A DNA stretch of 64,000 nt from Primula veris. Its lineage: Eukaryota > Streptophyta > Magnoliopsida > Ericales > Primulaceae. Below are positions 51,001 to 62,721 of this stretch, one piece after another. Under the pieces are notes generated by a model. That model did not search any database, had not been told where the DNA came from, and saw only the letters and a program-made list of their open reading frames with translations. Location of the stretch: the NCBI GenBank assembly GCA_963682055.1, contig OY821750.1:6388501-6452500 (forward strand). The letters are read 5' to 3'. Within the stretch, counting starts at the first letter, position 1. The number at the start of each line of letters is the position of its first letter. Position numbers and translations under genes: made by a program.

Positions 51001-51119
51001 GGTTCCTCCCGAAACCAACCGAGAACCGGATCATCCTCGTAAACCTTAACCGAACCAGACCCAGAAACAGAATTGAGAATTTTACCTGAAACCGGCTCAG
51101 CAGGTGCCAATTCCTTCAT
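39033..51119 (-). CDS. JMJ25: JmjC histone H3K9 demethylase, KDM3/IBM1-JMJ25 type
   Basis: KDM3-type enzymes remove methyl groups from histone H3K9 using Fe(II) and 2-oxoglutarate. Thirteen minus-strand exons: 51119-47715, 47493-47375, 47221-47122, 47036-46904, 46797-46734, 44413-44319, 44212-43695, 43052-42723, 41770-41504, 41010-40938, 40847-40762, 40412-40293 and 39137-39033. They total 5415 bases, 1804 residues, with all phases agreeing. Exon 1 encodes a 1135-residue tail: Asp/Gly/Asn-rich repeats, then about ten AT-hook-like GRPKGSKNK motifs (residues about 730-1130). A zinc-binding RING-like part follows ([28 protein letters not shown]), then a second Cys cluster (CDNCNTSI). The JmjC domain keeps the iron ligands H1582 and D1584 (LHCDISDA) and H1724 (CPHQVRNRQ), so activity is expected. 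The first ATG in frame is at 51119. The tail is longer than I would expect for this family. Introns 8 and 12 carry a SINE and a foldback transposon. Confidence 0.94.
39216..40122. mobile_element. Mutator-type foldback MITE in JMJ intron 12
   Basis: A 907-bp inverted repeat with arms of roughly 430 bases meeting near 39660. The ends are GGGCGAGTCTCTTTTGA and TCAAAAGAGAATCTCCC. It is flanked by the perfect 9-bp direct repeat ATGCATTTC (39207-39215 and 40123-40131), the hallmark of Mutator-like insertion. No coding sequence. It lies wholly within intron 12 (40292-39138) of the JMJ gene. Confidence 0.92.
41879..42039 (-). mobile_element. tRNA-derived SINE in JMJ intron 8
   Basis: Minus-strand element of 161 bp with a polymerase III A box (TGGCCTAATGG, 42025-42015) and B box (GAGTTCGACTCC, 41983-41972). 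An internal A run and a terminal A tail follow. It is flanked by TTACATGGAAGCTTTAT (41862-41878) and TTACATGGAAGTTTTAT (42040-42056), a 17-bp target duplication with one mismatch. It lies in the same orientation as the JMJ transcript. Confidence 0.93.
48601..48840 (-). repeat. Recent 120-bp coding tandem duplication in JMJ exon 1
   Basis: 48601-48720 and 48721-48840 are identical but for two bases near the right end (TATCCTCTTA against TATTTTCTTA). Each unit encodes 40 residues in frame, including one AT-hook ([11 protein letters not shown]) and an acidic linker ([17 protein letters not shown]). A third, more diverged unit lies just left ([11 protein letters not shown]). Confidence 0.95.
49300..50840 (-). 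repeat. Degenerate short repeats coding the JMJ N-terminal tail
   Basis: The coding sequence is built of many imperfect units of about 11-20 codons around the words NDDVAIRVGDGN and [11 protein letters not shown]. The sense strand is GA-rich. The opposite strand is almost free of stops and shows long spurious open frames (for example 49816-50382 and 50379-51089). The units are densest at about 50200-50830. Unlike the 48.6-kb pair they have diverged. Confidence 0.85.
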
Positions 51120-51850
51120 TTTCTCACACAAAACAAAAACCTTAGCTTTCTCTCTCTAAAACTCAGATTGTGGTTTTTTTTTAATCACTGGTGTCAGCTG
51201 CTATCATTGAAGGAGAAGGGGATTAAATAGTTAAATGAGATTTTTATCATTTAATTTAATGGGAGGCATTAAATAGGGGGGGATTTTTAATTTTAAACGA
51301 TTTATGATATTCATAACCTCGTACGGTATAATAATAATTAATGGGGTTTTAGTTTCTTTATATGTATATAATATTCTATGCATATTATTATGTATGTTTT
51401 GTAATACTATTAAGTACTGTTAAAATAAAGGGGTGTGTTTGGTTTGTGCTTTTTATTTATTACAACATTAGTTTGTGTTTTATAAGTTATTGTGGGGTCT
51501 AGTGAACAGTCTTACGTGTTCTTATAGTTTCAGTTACTTTTCATTATTATTTTCAGTTTTTTTACTCAAAAAAATGTCAATTTGTTCCCATTCCACTTTC
51601 TATTTATCCTATCTTTTAGTTTAGTTTTAGTTTAGTGACGGAATCATAAATTGAAAATGCAATGACCCGATATTCTATATAGTCTTTTTTATACCTTGCA
51701 TATGAGTATTTTTTTTCCGTAAAATGAGACTCCACCTAATTACTTATCTGCTTCAGTCTCATTCTCATTTAACATAGACAAGTTATGCCTTAATTTTCGC
51801 ATAGACTTTTGTTGAATGAGTATTAGTAACAACTAATATTAAACGTGTAA

Positions 51851-51887
<37 letters not shown>

Positions 51888-52566
51888 CACTTCTTCATGA
51901 ATATCTTGTGAGAAGAGTGAAAACAAAACGGTACATGAGAAGTGCATTGTTATTCTTAGTTTGCTCACAATGATTGCATGTAGGAGTTTAATAGGGTGCG
52001 TGCTAATAATTATTGATATTAAACATCTATATTATTCAAAAGGTATCTTATTACAGACATATTAAATATTCTAATTAACATTTATTAATATTGATGAAAA
52101 ACAAAATGAGACCACCTTTTGTAGATGGGTTACGTAGATGGGTTAAACTATCGAATCTAGGAACAACTTTCTTTAGTGATTCTTAGATTTTTCTGTTCAA
52201 ATCAATGAGGGTTTTGACAGTTAGATTATTTCACTTTTAAAAAACATACTTTTAAGACAAAAAAGCTAAAAGATCTAAAAATAAGAAATCTGAACTTTCG
52301 TTAGATTTTTTAAACGAATTTTCTGTAGCCGGTCATGTGTTGCCAAATACAATATTGGTCTTAAACACTCATAAAAATATTAAGGTAACTTTTGAATGGT
52401 TCTAGTCGACTCAAATGTAGTGATTCCAACTAATAAGTTTTTTTTTAAAAAGATTTGAAAAACTATTTTGTGTCACCTTCAATTTGAATCTATAAATTAT
52501 CTACCTAATATAATAAGTAGCACTTAGACATGCTTGCTTTGTTCTTTGATACTTTGATCCGTCTAT
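51120..52566. other. Promoter side of the JMJ gene
   Basis: Non-coding. A pyrimidine tract TTTCTCTCTCT lies at about 51147-51158, within the probable JMJ leader (GA-rich on the sense strand). A (TA)n microsatellite lies at about 51855-51880. No other feature is recognised up to the CACTA-like element. Confidence 0.55.
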
Positions 52567-52759
52567 CACTACAAAATAATGTTTGATTTAGTGAGAATCA
52601 AAAGCTGTCACAAGCCTGTCGCTAATTTAAAAAGCTGTTTCAAATCTATCGCAAATTGACTAAACTGTCACAAAGCCGTCACAAAAACCGTCGCTAATAA
52701 GCTCGTAACAAAAAATATCGTCATTAATCCCGTCGCTATTTGTATATTTTTTTGTAATG
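52567..52759. mobile_element. Mini CACTA-like element
   Basis: The left end CACTACAAAATAA and the right end TTTTTTTGTAATG form the CACTACAAAA-type inverted terminus with one mismatch. TAT flanks both sides (52564-52566 and 52760-52762), the 3-bp target duplication expected for CACTA elements. Subterminal words CTGTCACAA, CCGTCGCTAAT and CCGTCACAAA recur. At 193 bp it is a deletion derivative. Confidence 0.8.
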
Positions 52760-53462
52760 TATTTTATTTAAGGGCTCTCAAATATCTCTCTCTACATACT
52801 ACCAAATCCATCGCAACCACTCAGTAACTGACTGAGTTTCATATGAAAGACTGAAAAAAGGAAAAAAATACATCTTCATATCTCTCTCTTACTGTTATTG
52901 GGTTCTCTCAAATTCTTCCCCATCTGAAATAAGGCAAAAATATTATTATCAACTACATGTATGTGTTCATTCAATTTTGTACGATCATAATTGTTGGGTT
53001 TACCACTTGATTGAATTATTTTTGGGATTGACAAAATTCTTAGAATTTGGGATTGAATTTGTGTTTACAATTATTATTTTTCTTAAGAATTTAGGGTCCA
53101 TTAAAGAGAGTAGTATTTCTAAAATTTTAGACAATTTAAACACGTTACTTTCTTCATAATCTTAAACAGAGACCGGGTGACAAATCGAATTTTACAAACT
53201 TTCTGGTTCTGATGGGTTTATTTTGTTCATATAGCACATAAACACAAAGAAGGAAAAAAAAATTAGTCTGCTCTTACCTCATTTTTAAGTTATTGCAAGT
53301 GATATGAATCTTAGAGTTTCAGTCTTCGATTGGTGCTTGTGATGATGAATTGGGAAGTATATTTCTAAAGAAAAGTATATTTCTCCTCTTTCTTGATAAT
53401 TATTAGATACTGTCCAGAAATTGATATCATTGCTGGTGAGTGTAAAGATCTTGCAACATTAT

Positions 53463-53799
53463 CCTCTGATACCAGTTGTCACAGGCTTAATTTTTCGTTT
53501 TCGAAACCAACCAAGTGATGACACAAACTGGGGTTAAATCCCACGTTAACCGCCTGTTTGTTCAGCCCAACAACAACTCGCTCGTTCACTCGTGTATGCC
53601 TCGTAATTCACTCGTGTTTCACTCAAGAGATCACACTCAATACGCAGCGATAATAATTATGATTAAGACAAGTATATGGACAGAATAAACATATGTAAAC
53701 GTAAACGAACACACACACATACGGCCGCAGCCAACCTTTGTTTTATTACTCATACACTAATGTGCCCGTCTTTTTTAAGTCTTCTGACCTATCACAACA
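53463..53799 (-). mobile_element. LTR retrotransposon remnant with primer-binding site
   Basis: On the minus strand a possible LTR runs from TGTTGTGATAGG (53799) to GCCTGTGACA (53477). It is followed after two bases by TGGTATCAGAGG, close to the initiator tRNA-Met primer site. No second LTR, purine tract, target duplication or polyprotein was found, so limits are tentative. Confidence 0.45.
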
Positions 53800-56300
53800 T
53801 ACTCTATTTCCATTTTTTTTAATACATTAATTGCACTTCTTCGTTCATCAACATGATAATCTCTTCTTCCTTTTCACCAATATTTTTTTTGGTTTGGAAT
53901 TAATCGTGACTCTATTGGTTGTGAAGTTTTTTGTTAAATTGAATTGGCTGATTTCCAATATGCATGTACATTTTGAGATCTTTAAATTTAGGGTTCGCTT
54001 ACTGATAATTTTGTACAATAAAATATATTGTGATACTTTGTAAATAGAAATGGAAGTGGAAACCTCGTCTTTCTTTTCTTATGAGCTTCAAAATCAAATT
54101 ATTAAGGTCTTTTGTTCTATCGAAACTAGAGTTACATGTTAAATTGGTACTTTGAATTTGTTAGACCTAAATTCTTTTAATTTTGAAAATTGTATCACTT
54201 GATCGTCAATTTATGATCGTTTATGTTATTTTCTGTTCAAATTCTAAAATTAATATTTCCGTAAAACATTCATAAACATAACCTAGAGTTGAAAACCAAT
54301 CTGGACGAAGATGGGTACTCGGAGAGAGCATGTCACACTTTTAAGCGAATACCAATTTCGTACTCTAATTTACGAGGTATTATAGGTATCTTTAGTCAAT
54401 CTAAAAAATTTAATTGCTTAAGTTCTAATTTCATTTTGGTTAGTAACTTCAATTTGCTTAGATTATGCTAAAATTCAACCTTAAATTTTCTAATTTTCGT
54501 AGCTGGGATATTTATGATGTTTGCATGGTATTCATATATGGATTCTAAGAATGTTATCCCCAAATTATATACCAAACAGTTAGGATGATAAATTATCAAA
54601 AATGTATCTATTGTTTTGTTCTCTCCATCACATGCATGATGCGAAATTATATTTTTGGGTGGGTTATACAATTTTTAATACTTTTATTTTCTAAGCAGGT
54701 ATTTCGTTGCTTCTGTTAAGTTTGATAGAAATATTCAATCTATATCTGCAACTTAAATCTTTAATGAGAAAGAGCTTTTCAGTGTTTCAGTTCTTCACTT
54801 CTTAAGTTTGAGTTTTGAAGCAACTGATATAGGAAGGATATGGTTATATTTGCAGGTACGTTCTTTATTTAACTTTCAGTTAGGTTTAAGTATTCAGATT
54901 TGCTATTTGTTTAGAGGGATCATCTTATATGTTCAACAAGTTCGAAATAGGAAGGTTGTTTGCATTAATTGAAAAACAGAAGATGTTAACCTAAAGTTAT
55001 TAACAATTTTGTTTACAAGTTCGTCTCACTCAATTAGGATATTATATTTTTGACATGCGAGTTGTTTAATGTGACTGAAAATTTATTTTGATACGAGTAA
55101 ATTCGACATATGATTAAGTTAATAAGCTTGAAATAGCCTCTTAATTGGTAATCTTGGCCACTATTTGGTTTTGCATGACCAGGAAAAGGCAACTGTTCTT
55201 TTCGCACGTAAACCATGATATCGGTAGGATTTTAGTACAAAATATTCAGTGTTTGAAGAGGGATTTTAGAAATTGAGACTTTCTGTAATTTATCATTTAG
55301 ATTTAGATAGAAGCACATGGCCATATTATTTGTCTTATTGAGTTGTTTATTTATCGGTATATAACATGATTTCTCCAGTTCTCCCGTTAAACTAGAGCCA
55401 TGGGTTTTGAAAGATGCAAGCATAAACTGGTACTGATTTACGTATTTAATGTTTTCTTGAAATACATTAAACGACACATGGCCTTTACTCTTCTTCTACA
55501 TAGATGTATTTTTTCATTGTTAGAGAAGTAATAGTTGCTTAACTTACCGCTAAATTCTCATATTTAATTTTATGCCATTTTGCTGACTGAGAACTCATAT
55601 CTTAATACCAAAATAAAAACAATTTCCTTTATGGTAAACAAATTAAAATTTGGTCCATTCTATTCAATTTTGTTGTCAGTATATTTTGGGAAAAAATTAT
55701 AGTTTCGAGTTGCAGATTTGAGCTTGTACTTCTATCTAGGTCACCATTTACAGAGTATTAGTGTTTCCTAAAATCTTCCTTTTAATGTTGTCAAAGGAGA
55801 ATGTCAATTGATTGTTGCAGTGAACAAAGATGCATAAGCCAGCAAACCCTTGAATTAATTAAATTACAAGATCTCTGTTATTCTTCTCATAATTATCTGA
55901 TTCTTAGAAATATTTCAGAAAACTTGAAATGACAGTTGTTGCTTTTCATAAGATCGAGACTGAACTGTGTACTACTCCGATACTACTACGCTTTTCACCA
56001 AAACTTAACTAAATACACGGACATCGTACTTGCATGCATACTTCTATCTATTTACATAACAGAGTATATAGACATCAACTGAATTGTTAAGATTTCTACA
56101 GGTCCACATTATTCCGAACCTTCATTGAAATGCTTTCACTACGATTAAGTAAAATCGATCTTTTGGTAAAATATAGTAATCAAGATTGCGTTATATGTTT
56201 TTCTTACTCTTAACTAAACAAGATCCTCTCTTTTTTTCCACTCTTGACTATACCTATAATTTAAGTCTCTTATTTGCTTCATCATTTTCCTCATTCTTTA
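53800..56300. other. Gene-free AT-rich stretch
   Basis: No open frame with plausible codon use, no RNA gene and no transposon terminus that I can recognise. Confidence 0.5.
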
Positions 56301-56319
56301 CTCTTTCATCTCATCTACA

Positions 56320-57094
56320 CGAACAAAGGCGCAACTGTAATACTTTAGGTAAGACTAGGGATGACAATTTTTCGGGTTTTGACCCGACCCGAGTTCGAAT
56401 CGAGGTCGAGCTTTGCGATGCGATCGAAACTTTAAAAGCTGATTGTTTCGGGAATAATGCAGAGAAGGTGTTCAACATCACCGCCACATAACTCAAAGAA
56501 AAATCAGACAAGCTATCTCTTCACATCAAATATTACCTACCAAATATAACTCAATTGTTTCCATCACATACTGCAATATTAAAATTCCGCCTCTTCCACA
56601 TGTGAAACTTTCTAGCACTACTGGTTATATCTCTATATTTGCTCTCCTATTTTTTTTTATTTTTTTATAGCTCAGTCACAGTTAGTTCTAGTTTCACTCA
56701 TTAACATTCTTATAAGATATTAATTTTATACTTTTAAGCATTGTTGCTGTTAATCTGTAAAAAAATAATACATCGGGATAATCCAAAAACAAAAGCACTG
56801 TAATATCTTCAAGTCACCAACACTTTCTATTTCATGTCTTCAATTTTATAATGCCTTCAAATTATCAAAGCTTTTGGCAACTATTTAATATTTTCGGCAA
56901 CTCCTTAACAGGATGGTGTGATCGATTAAACCTATCTTGTAGCTATGACCTAAAAAAAAAACTCATCTGCTTCTACTAAAATATTACGAGAACCAGACTT
57001 TTCAGAAAGCCTAGAGGAAATTAAGGGTCGTTGCGGTCGAAGATGAAGAAGCGGAGGCCGAAACCGCTGAAAGCTCAAAAGAAACCGCCGCATA
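56320..57094 (+). pseudogene. Unrecognised coding-like remnant
   Basis: Two blocks look like old exons. At about 56335-56620 the frame reads FDPTRVRIEVELCDAIETL, then NNAEKVFNITAT, a TAA at about 56488, and continues in frame as LKEKSDKLSLHIKYYLPNIT. At about 57024-57094 a GC-richer stretch reads LRVVAVEDEEAEAETAESS and ends with a stop; it can also be read from an ATG at 57042 as a short basic peptide. Composition differs from the surroundings. I do not recognise the family. The internal stop suggests decay. Confidence 0.35.
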
Positions 57095-58849
57095 GTGTCG
57101 CATTCTCAAGTATATCTATGTAAATATGAAACTAAGCTCTCCTAATTATTATTTTGCTACTAAACTGAAGTCCAAAAAAACGCCCCGTGCACTTATTTTG
57201 CCACAACACGAAGAATCGACCCTTTATTCTAACTCAACAAAACGGTGCATTTATCTAAATAACTAACTTATGGTCTCTCTGTATGTATATCGCTTGTACC
57301 TAGATCGAATATCGACCTCTTATTTTGCGTCTATATAAGACTTACCAATATGTAATAGACAGTTCAACAGATATCGTTCTGCCGGTTGTGCGTACTTTAT
57401 TTTGCATGAACTAAGTTACGGTGTTTCTGTATGTATATTGAATACCCACTTAATGTTACGTTTGCTTTCCTCCCAATTAAGTTCATGTGTATCAACCTGT
57501 ATTTGTAATATATAACTCACTAGTTATAGCATGATATAAATTGTCTAACAAAAATAATGAAGTTTATTGCTTTTGTTTCACTTTACCAACTTCTCTTACT
57601 TTCTCGAATGCTACAAAGTTGAGAACGATATTACATTAACATATCTCCGGCGTGAAGCGTGGTCTCCTTGCTAGTCATTGGATAAACCAAGACCATATCT
57701 AACAATTTTACGTACCACTATTTTAAAAAATGAGAGCATAGAAGAGAATCAAAATAGATGATGCTATTTTACGCTCCCTTGTGATGGCATGATGCTCTGT
57801 GATCTCTCACACTTTAAACTACTTTTAAAACATTTTGCAAAATCGCAGACCGAAAAAGCTAGAGCTTCATGTAGAGTTATTAAGCATCATATAGCACCGA
57901 TTATCGTCATTCACAAAAAAGTTGAGGAAAAAAAGAGAGCTTCATATAACATGGTTTTTCGAATTAACAAAGAAAGAAAAAAATAAAAAAAATAGTTTCA
58001 TTGCATCGCCCTGTTTATTTGGAAAGATTTCAGAAAACTTGATTTAATAAGTTATAACAAAAATTATTATGGAGAGAGAACCCCATAACTTAAAAGTAGT
58101 TACATATGTAATTTAATTTAAATGTTGATAATATTAGTTTATTAGTCAAGCCAATTAATTACACGATTCTGTAAATATTATGATTAAATGATAAATTACC
58201 AAAAAGTTAATTTTTGTAAATGCAACTAATATTTGTTAAATAGAAGATGATTTTGTAAAAACATTTAACGTTTAACTAATGTATATCGTAATCGTAAATA
58301 TATTCATCATAGTAATATTTGTCGTTAATGCACAAACAGCTATATAGAGCTCAATTTTAGAATCATAAAATTTGGGCCACAAAAATCATAGGGCCTATTT
58401 TTTTCCTTTATATATGAAATTACTAATATACCTTTAAAAATTAATAACATTTTATTTTATTATTAATATACAACTGACCACAAAAAAATACAAGTTTTAT
58501 TTAAAAAAAATAAAAATACATAACAGTCTCTGTCTCTCACAAAACGTAACAAATGTAATTGATTTTCTACTTCTCTATGTAAATAAAGTCTTTATATCAG
58601 TACTTGTAAGTTAATTTTGATTTGATAAACTCGGAATAGTAGGTTAAACAAAATTACTCTCCTATGGAATTCTAATAGATTTGAGAGTTTATTCGGATAC
58701 ATTTTTATTGTCCTAATTTTTTTTTTATGATAACTTACCCTAGTTTTTTATAGATTATAATTAAATAAAAAACAATCCAATCTAATGGTCAATAAAAAAT
58801 ATGAAAAAAAATATAAGTAAGAAAAGGGTTGACACGATTACACATATAT

Positions 58850-59080
58850 CCGATACATTTTCGGTACGATTGATAAATTTGATTTTTATTTTTTACGTAA
58901 TGTATCTGAAATGCATCCGATACTTTTTCGGTATGGTTGATAATTTTTTTTTTCATACGGTGCACTATAATTTATTATGTGTTAACCAATACAATATTTT
59001 AGTTTTAATTTTAAATTAATTTTAGGATAGTAGTTATTTTGAGTTCATTAATCGGTGTTGAGTTTTTAGTGGGTGACACG
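58850..59080. repeat. Dispersed repeat, copy 2, with local duplication
   Basis: 58850-58950 holds two imperfect copies, about 70 bp apart, of a unit ATCCGATACATTTTCGGTA. The right part (58995-59075) matches 24775-24860 in the same orientation, sharing a TTTTAAATTAATTTTAGGATA-like block and GTGTTGAGTTTTTAGTG. Confidence 0.6.
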
Positions 59081-60559
59081 TATTTACCAGGTTTATGGTA
59101 CTGTTACTCTAAAATAATCGTATTGAGAACTTTTTTTTAACTGCACGTGTTACCGATGAGTGTATGTAAGCAATCCTACGTAGTAATATTTCTATAATTT
59201 TTGTTGAACCTTGGATGATATTGCTTTTGATAGAATAGCCCCAAAAAAACTAGGATAAACTAACCTAAAAAAATAGTACAGTCAAAATGAATTCGCTTTA
59301 TTCATATGGCATATGACTCATGAGATTTTTGTGATGATTTACCCAACTAAATTTGTGAGTTTTAAATTAATAATTTAATTGGATATATTTATTCTCAATT
59401 TTGTGAATATGATTGATTTAGTAATTTATTCTGATAATTTATCATGTGTGCTTGTGCCCGATTATTTACTTAAAACATGATGGGAAAAAGATTAAATTAT
59501 CAATTCGAGTGTTTTTTTTAAATATTTTAATGGTTAAAGTAATGTTTGTATTTATCGTCTATTTTTTTTTTATCTGATTTGGGTCTCCAAAATGCTAAAG
59601 ACGACACTGCGTTTATGATGAGGGGAAATTGTAATTTGGTACATATTAATTTATAGACTTATTTAAGAAAAAGACTGTCTAAAATCTTGTGTGAATGTAG
59701 GTACATATTCTTACTTTTATACTAAAACTGACCTTCATTAACTTGGTTCTTAATTTGACTATAATATCCTTAACCAGTGCCTGCATAACTGCATTTCCCA
59801 TATAATTAAACATTTCAACTTATGATGTGGGCTTTCTATTAAAAGTACAATTCAAATAAATTGGGACAGCACGAAAAGAAATCAACCAGGAAATAATTAT
59901 ATAGCATCTCATAATCATTCACGGAAATTTTGTTGGAAATTGTTAAAGATTTTAATGGTTTGAATGCAAATTATTTTGTAACATACAAACCTTAATATAC
60001 CTCCATAATGGCATTAAGTACATGTAACTTTTAACATGTTTTTTGGTATAAAAAAACATAATGGCATTATCATTGTAAGGACAAGAAAAAATAAAAGAAA
60101 AAAATACATAGAATATACACATTCACACACATTCACATATGCATACATATATAGAGAGAGTACCGTACCACCAACGGTCCGACCGTGGGTCGGTGCCGTT
60201 TCTGTCGAGTCACATGTGATAGACGTTGTACCTTGGGAACGAAGTGTCCCATTTAGCCAGAAGCAGAGGTGGCGGGACAAATATCGTTTAAGAAAAACTG
60301 TTTGCAGCTCCATTTCGGTATCATTTACATCATTTTATGTTAAATCTTGTATTTGATATTTATATATTTGAAGAAACCATTTTCTGTTTATTTGTCCATT
60401 TATTTTCCGTAAAAATTATTGTGTTTATTTAAAACGTACCCAACAAATTTGTATTGAAGAACTAACCTGTTCTTTTTCAATTTTTTCCATTTGCATTTCA
60501 TACACATTGACACGTGAAAAAAAGTAAGTGTAATATTTTCATATTTAGATCAACCCAGG

Positions 60560-60660
60560 ACTAGACATTGGCCCAAGTGGTTAGAGTAATGGTAAGTATA
60601 CCATGTCCACAAAGACGGGATGATTTTGATCATTGATGTATATATATATATGTATAAGAA
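60560..60660 (+). mobile_element. Possible SINE head fragment
   Basis: TGGCCCAAGTGGTTAGAG at about 60569 resembles the polymerase III A box of tRNA-derived SINEs. A worn GGGATGATTTTGATC about 45 bases on could be a B-box remnant, and a TA/A-rich tail follows. No target duplication was found. Confidence 0.4.
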
Positions 60661-60952
60661 AAAAAACTCGTTCTAATGCTTTCTTTACATAAAAAAAATA
60701 TTCCAAAAATTTTAGGTCCTACACTTCAAACATTTTCACCTGAAGGTTTTTAATTCGTTTTATAAGAATGTTTCTGCCAACTTTATAGTTTCGCTTTGTG
60801 TCATCGAAAATTATTTGGTTTTTTTAAAGGAGTATTATAACACACTACACACCATATGTTTATTTCTTTTTAATTATTACATAAACAAACGAGCCCCGAA
60901 AGATGTGTGGCGCGACAAAGGTGTTAAAGGACCTTAATTTTGTTGGAGGACT

Positions 60953-61463
60953 CATGGGCGGAGCTATATGGCCGGCGCACATAGGTGTTCTTGCAACACC
61001 GGGACTCCACATTTTTATGTTCATCTATATGACATCATATGTTGATATTGTTATAGTGTCTATGTGGAGATGATTTAGCAACCTTACGTTGGGGCTCATT
61101 GTTGAAGTTAGTCTTAGCTAGGTTGGTTTCTAATAAAAAGCAAAACAAATATACGCAAGAGGTTCATTAAGTAAATATATATGTGAGAGTTTATGTAATT
61201 GGTAATTCAACGTTTGTTGGTTAGGGTTTAATATTACTTGAAAATTAACGTCAAACTTTTGGTTTATCAAATCATAGGCATATATCTTAAACCAAATCTA
61301 TTATATCTTTAAAATACTCCTACTAAACTCTATGTATCAATTAGCGCATTTTATTTGTCATGAAAAAAGGGAGGCAAAATTAATTTGGCGTCGGTTTTCA
61401 TTTTGTTAAAGAATAAATTATTTTTCACAACCCCAAGTTTTTTTTTTGCTGGCTCCGCCCCTG
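60953..61463. mobile_element. hAT-type non-autonomous element with perfect 8-bp TSD
   Basis: Left end CATGGGCGGAGCTATA and right end GCTGGCTCCGCCCCTG are imperfect inverted termini. GGAGGACT flanks both sides (60945-60952 and 61464-61471), a perfect 8-bp target duplication typical of hAT elements. The 511-bp interior shows no transposase. Confidence 0.88.
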
Positions 61464-62721
61464 GGAGGACTACAAAGTCTCTCGGGTGGCATAGCTTTTT
61501 CGAGTCGTCAATTTTTTGTAAGTTGATCAAATGGTCTCACCCTAATGCGAAATCAGTATAATCCCCATTAATTATTCATATTACGATTGAAATGGAATAC
61601 CACCTAACCAAATTCAACAACAATAACTGTGACCTTTTTCCTTCATTAATTGATCTCTTACTAGTTATATTTAATCGGTTGAGGACTTAATGTTTTTCCT
61701 TTTAATGCAAGCATGCAAATGCCACCTACCTAATCACAACTTACTTTAATTTCAAACCTCTTTTTGAGTCAATTACTTGTATAAGTTAGAGGGTTCTGTG
61801 TTTCGTTTTTTAACTCCATTGTTTTAGTCTTTTAGATAAATGAATCATATATGTTACATGTGATATGTATTCACAAAATTTATGAGGCCTTCATGGAGGT
61901 GAATAGTCATATATAACCAATTGAACGTTACTCCTATATGGGTACAGATGGTACACATACATTATATATTTATATTCATTTTTTTTTATGTCTTAGTACA
62001 TAATGTACATTATGTTATTATTGCAATAATGTTTCCCCTTTAATTTATTGTGCATTATCTACAAAAATTGAACATTCAATTTAATGTTGGAGTAGCGATC
62101 TCTATAATATATAAGAGCGTTAAAGCACACACGTTTTGAAGGTTTTCTCACCTCTCTGCTTCAGCTGCTTTAATAAAATGTTATTAATCACTAATCAGCC
62201 ATGTTTAACATTTTAATAAAAATAATAACATTTGTTAATTTGTTTCGAAGAATAAAAGACACGAAAGATAAGGGGTCAAATCCTTAAAAGTAAAAGAGAT
62301 AGGGGGGTCGATTATTTTGAAGTACTTATTTCTTTACGTTCTTAAAAGTTAAAACTCATTATTGACGCAAATCTTGATAAAATGTATATCGATATCCATC
62401 TGTGTATGTTTTCTGAAGTTCTACTAATTATTGGTTATTCTTCGAATTTTATCCATTCCTAATCACAATAGTAATTTCTTTGTATGTTGAAACTATAGGG
62501 ATCATTAGTATAGCAATTAAAGAATTCAACTACCGCCAAAGTTACATTAGGAACTGGTTAACTTTTAGTAAAAATAAGAAAATCCGCTGTAACAAAAATT
62601 ACAAAAAACTATATTGGTCTGTATGTAGTATGTACCCAAAAAAATAAACTTGTAGTAAAAAAACATAAATTGTGGATCTTTCTCTCACTTTAGTCATCAT
62701 TGTAAAATTATCAAAATACTA

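Larger units (their letters stand above)
57095..60952. other. Gene-free stretch with repeat fragments
   Basis: AT-rich. Holds a dispersed repeat at 58850-59080 and a SINE-like piece near 60560. At about 60150-60290 there is an unexplained GC-richer island. No supported gene. Confidence 0.5.

Noticed and set aside
47824..51089. Long plus-strand open frames opposite the JMJ gene
   Set aside because: They lie antisense to JMJ exon 1. The GA-rich repeat coding strand leaves few stops on its complement, and the peptides are Ser/Thr/Ile/Pro-rich repeats without family resemblance.
51120..51131. JMJ start 12 bases upstream of the ATG
   Set aside because: The upstream codon at 51131 is TTG, not ATG; the first ATG in frame is at 51119.
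60014..60356. Overlapping open frames on both strands near 60.2 kb
   Set aside because: Neither has a recognisable domain; both merely cross the GC-richer island.
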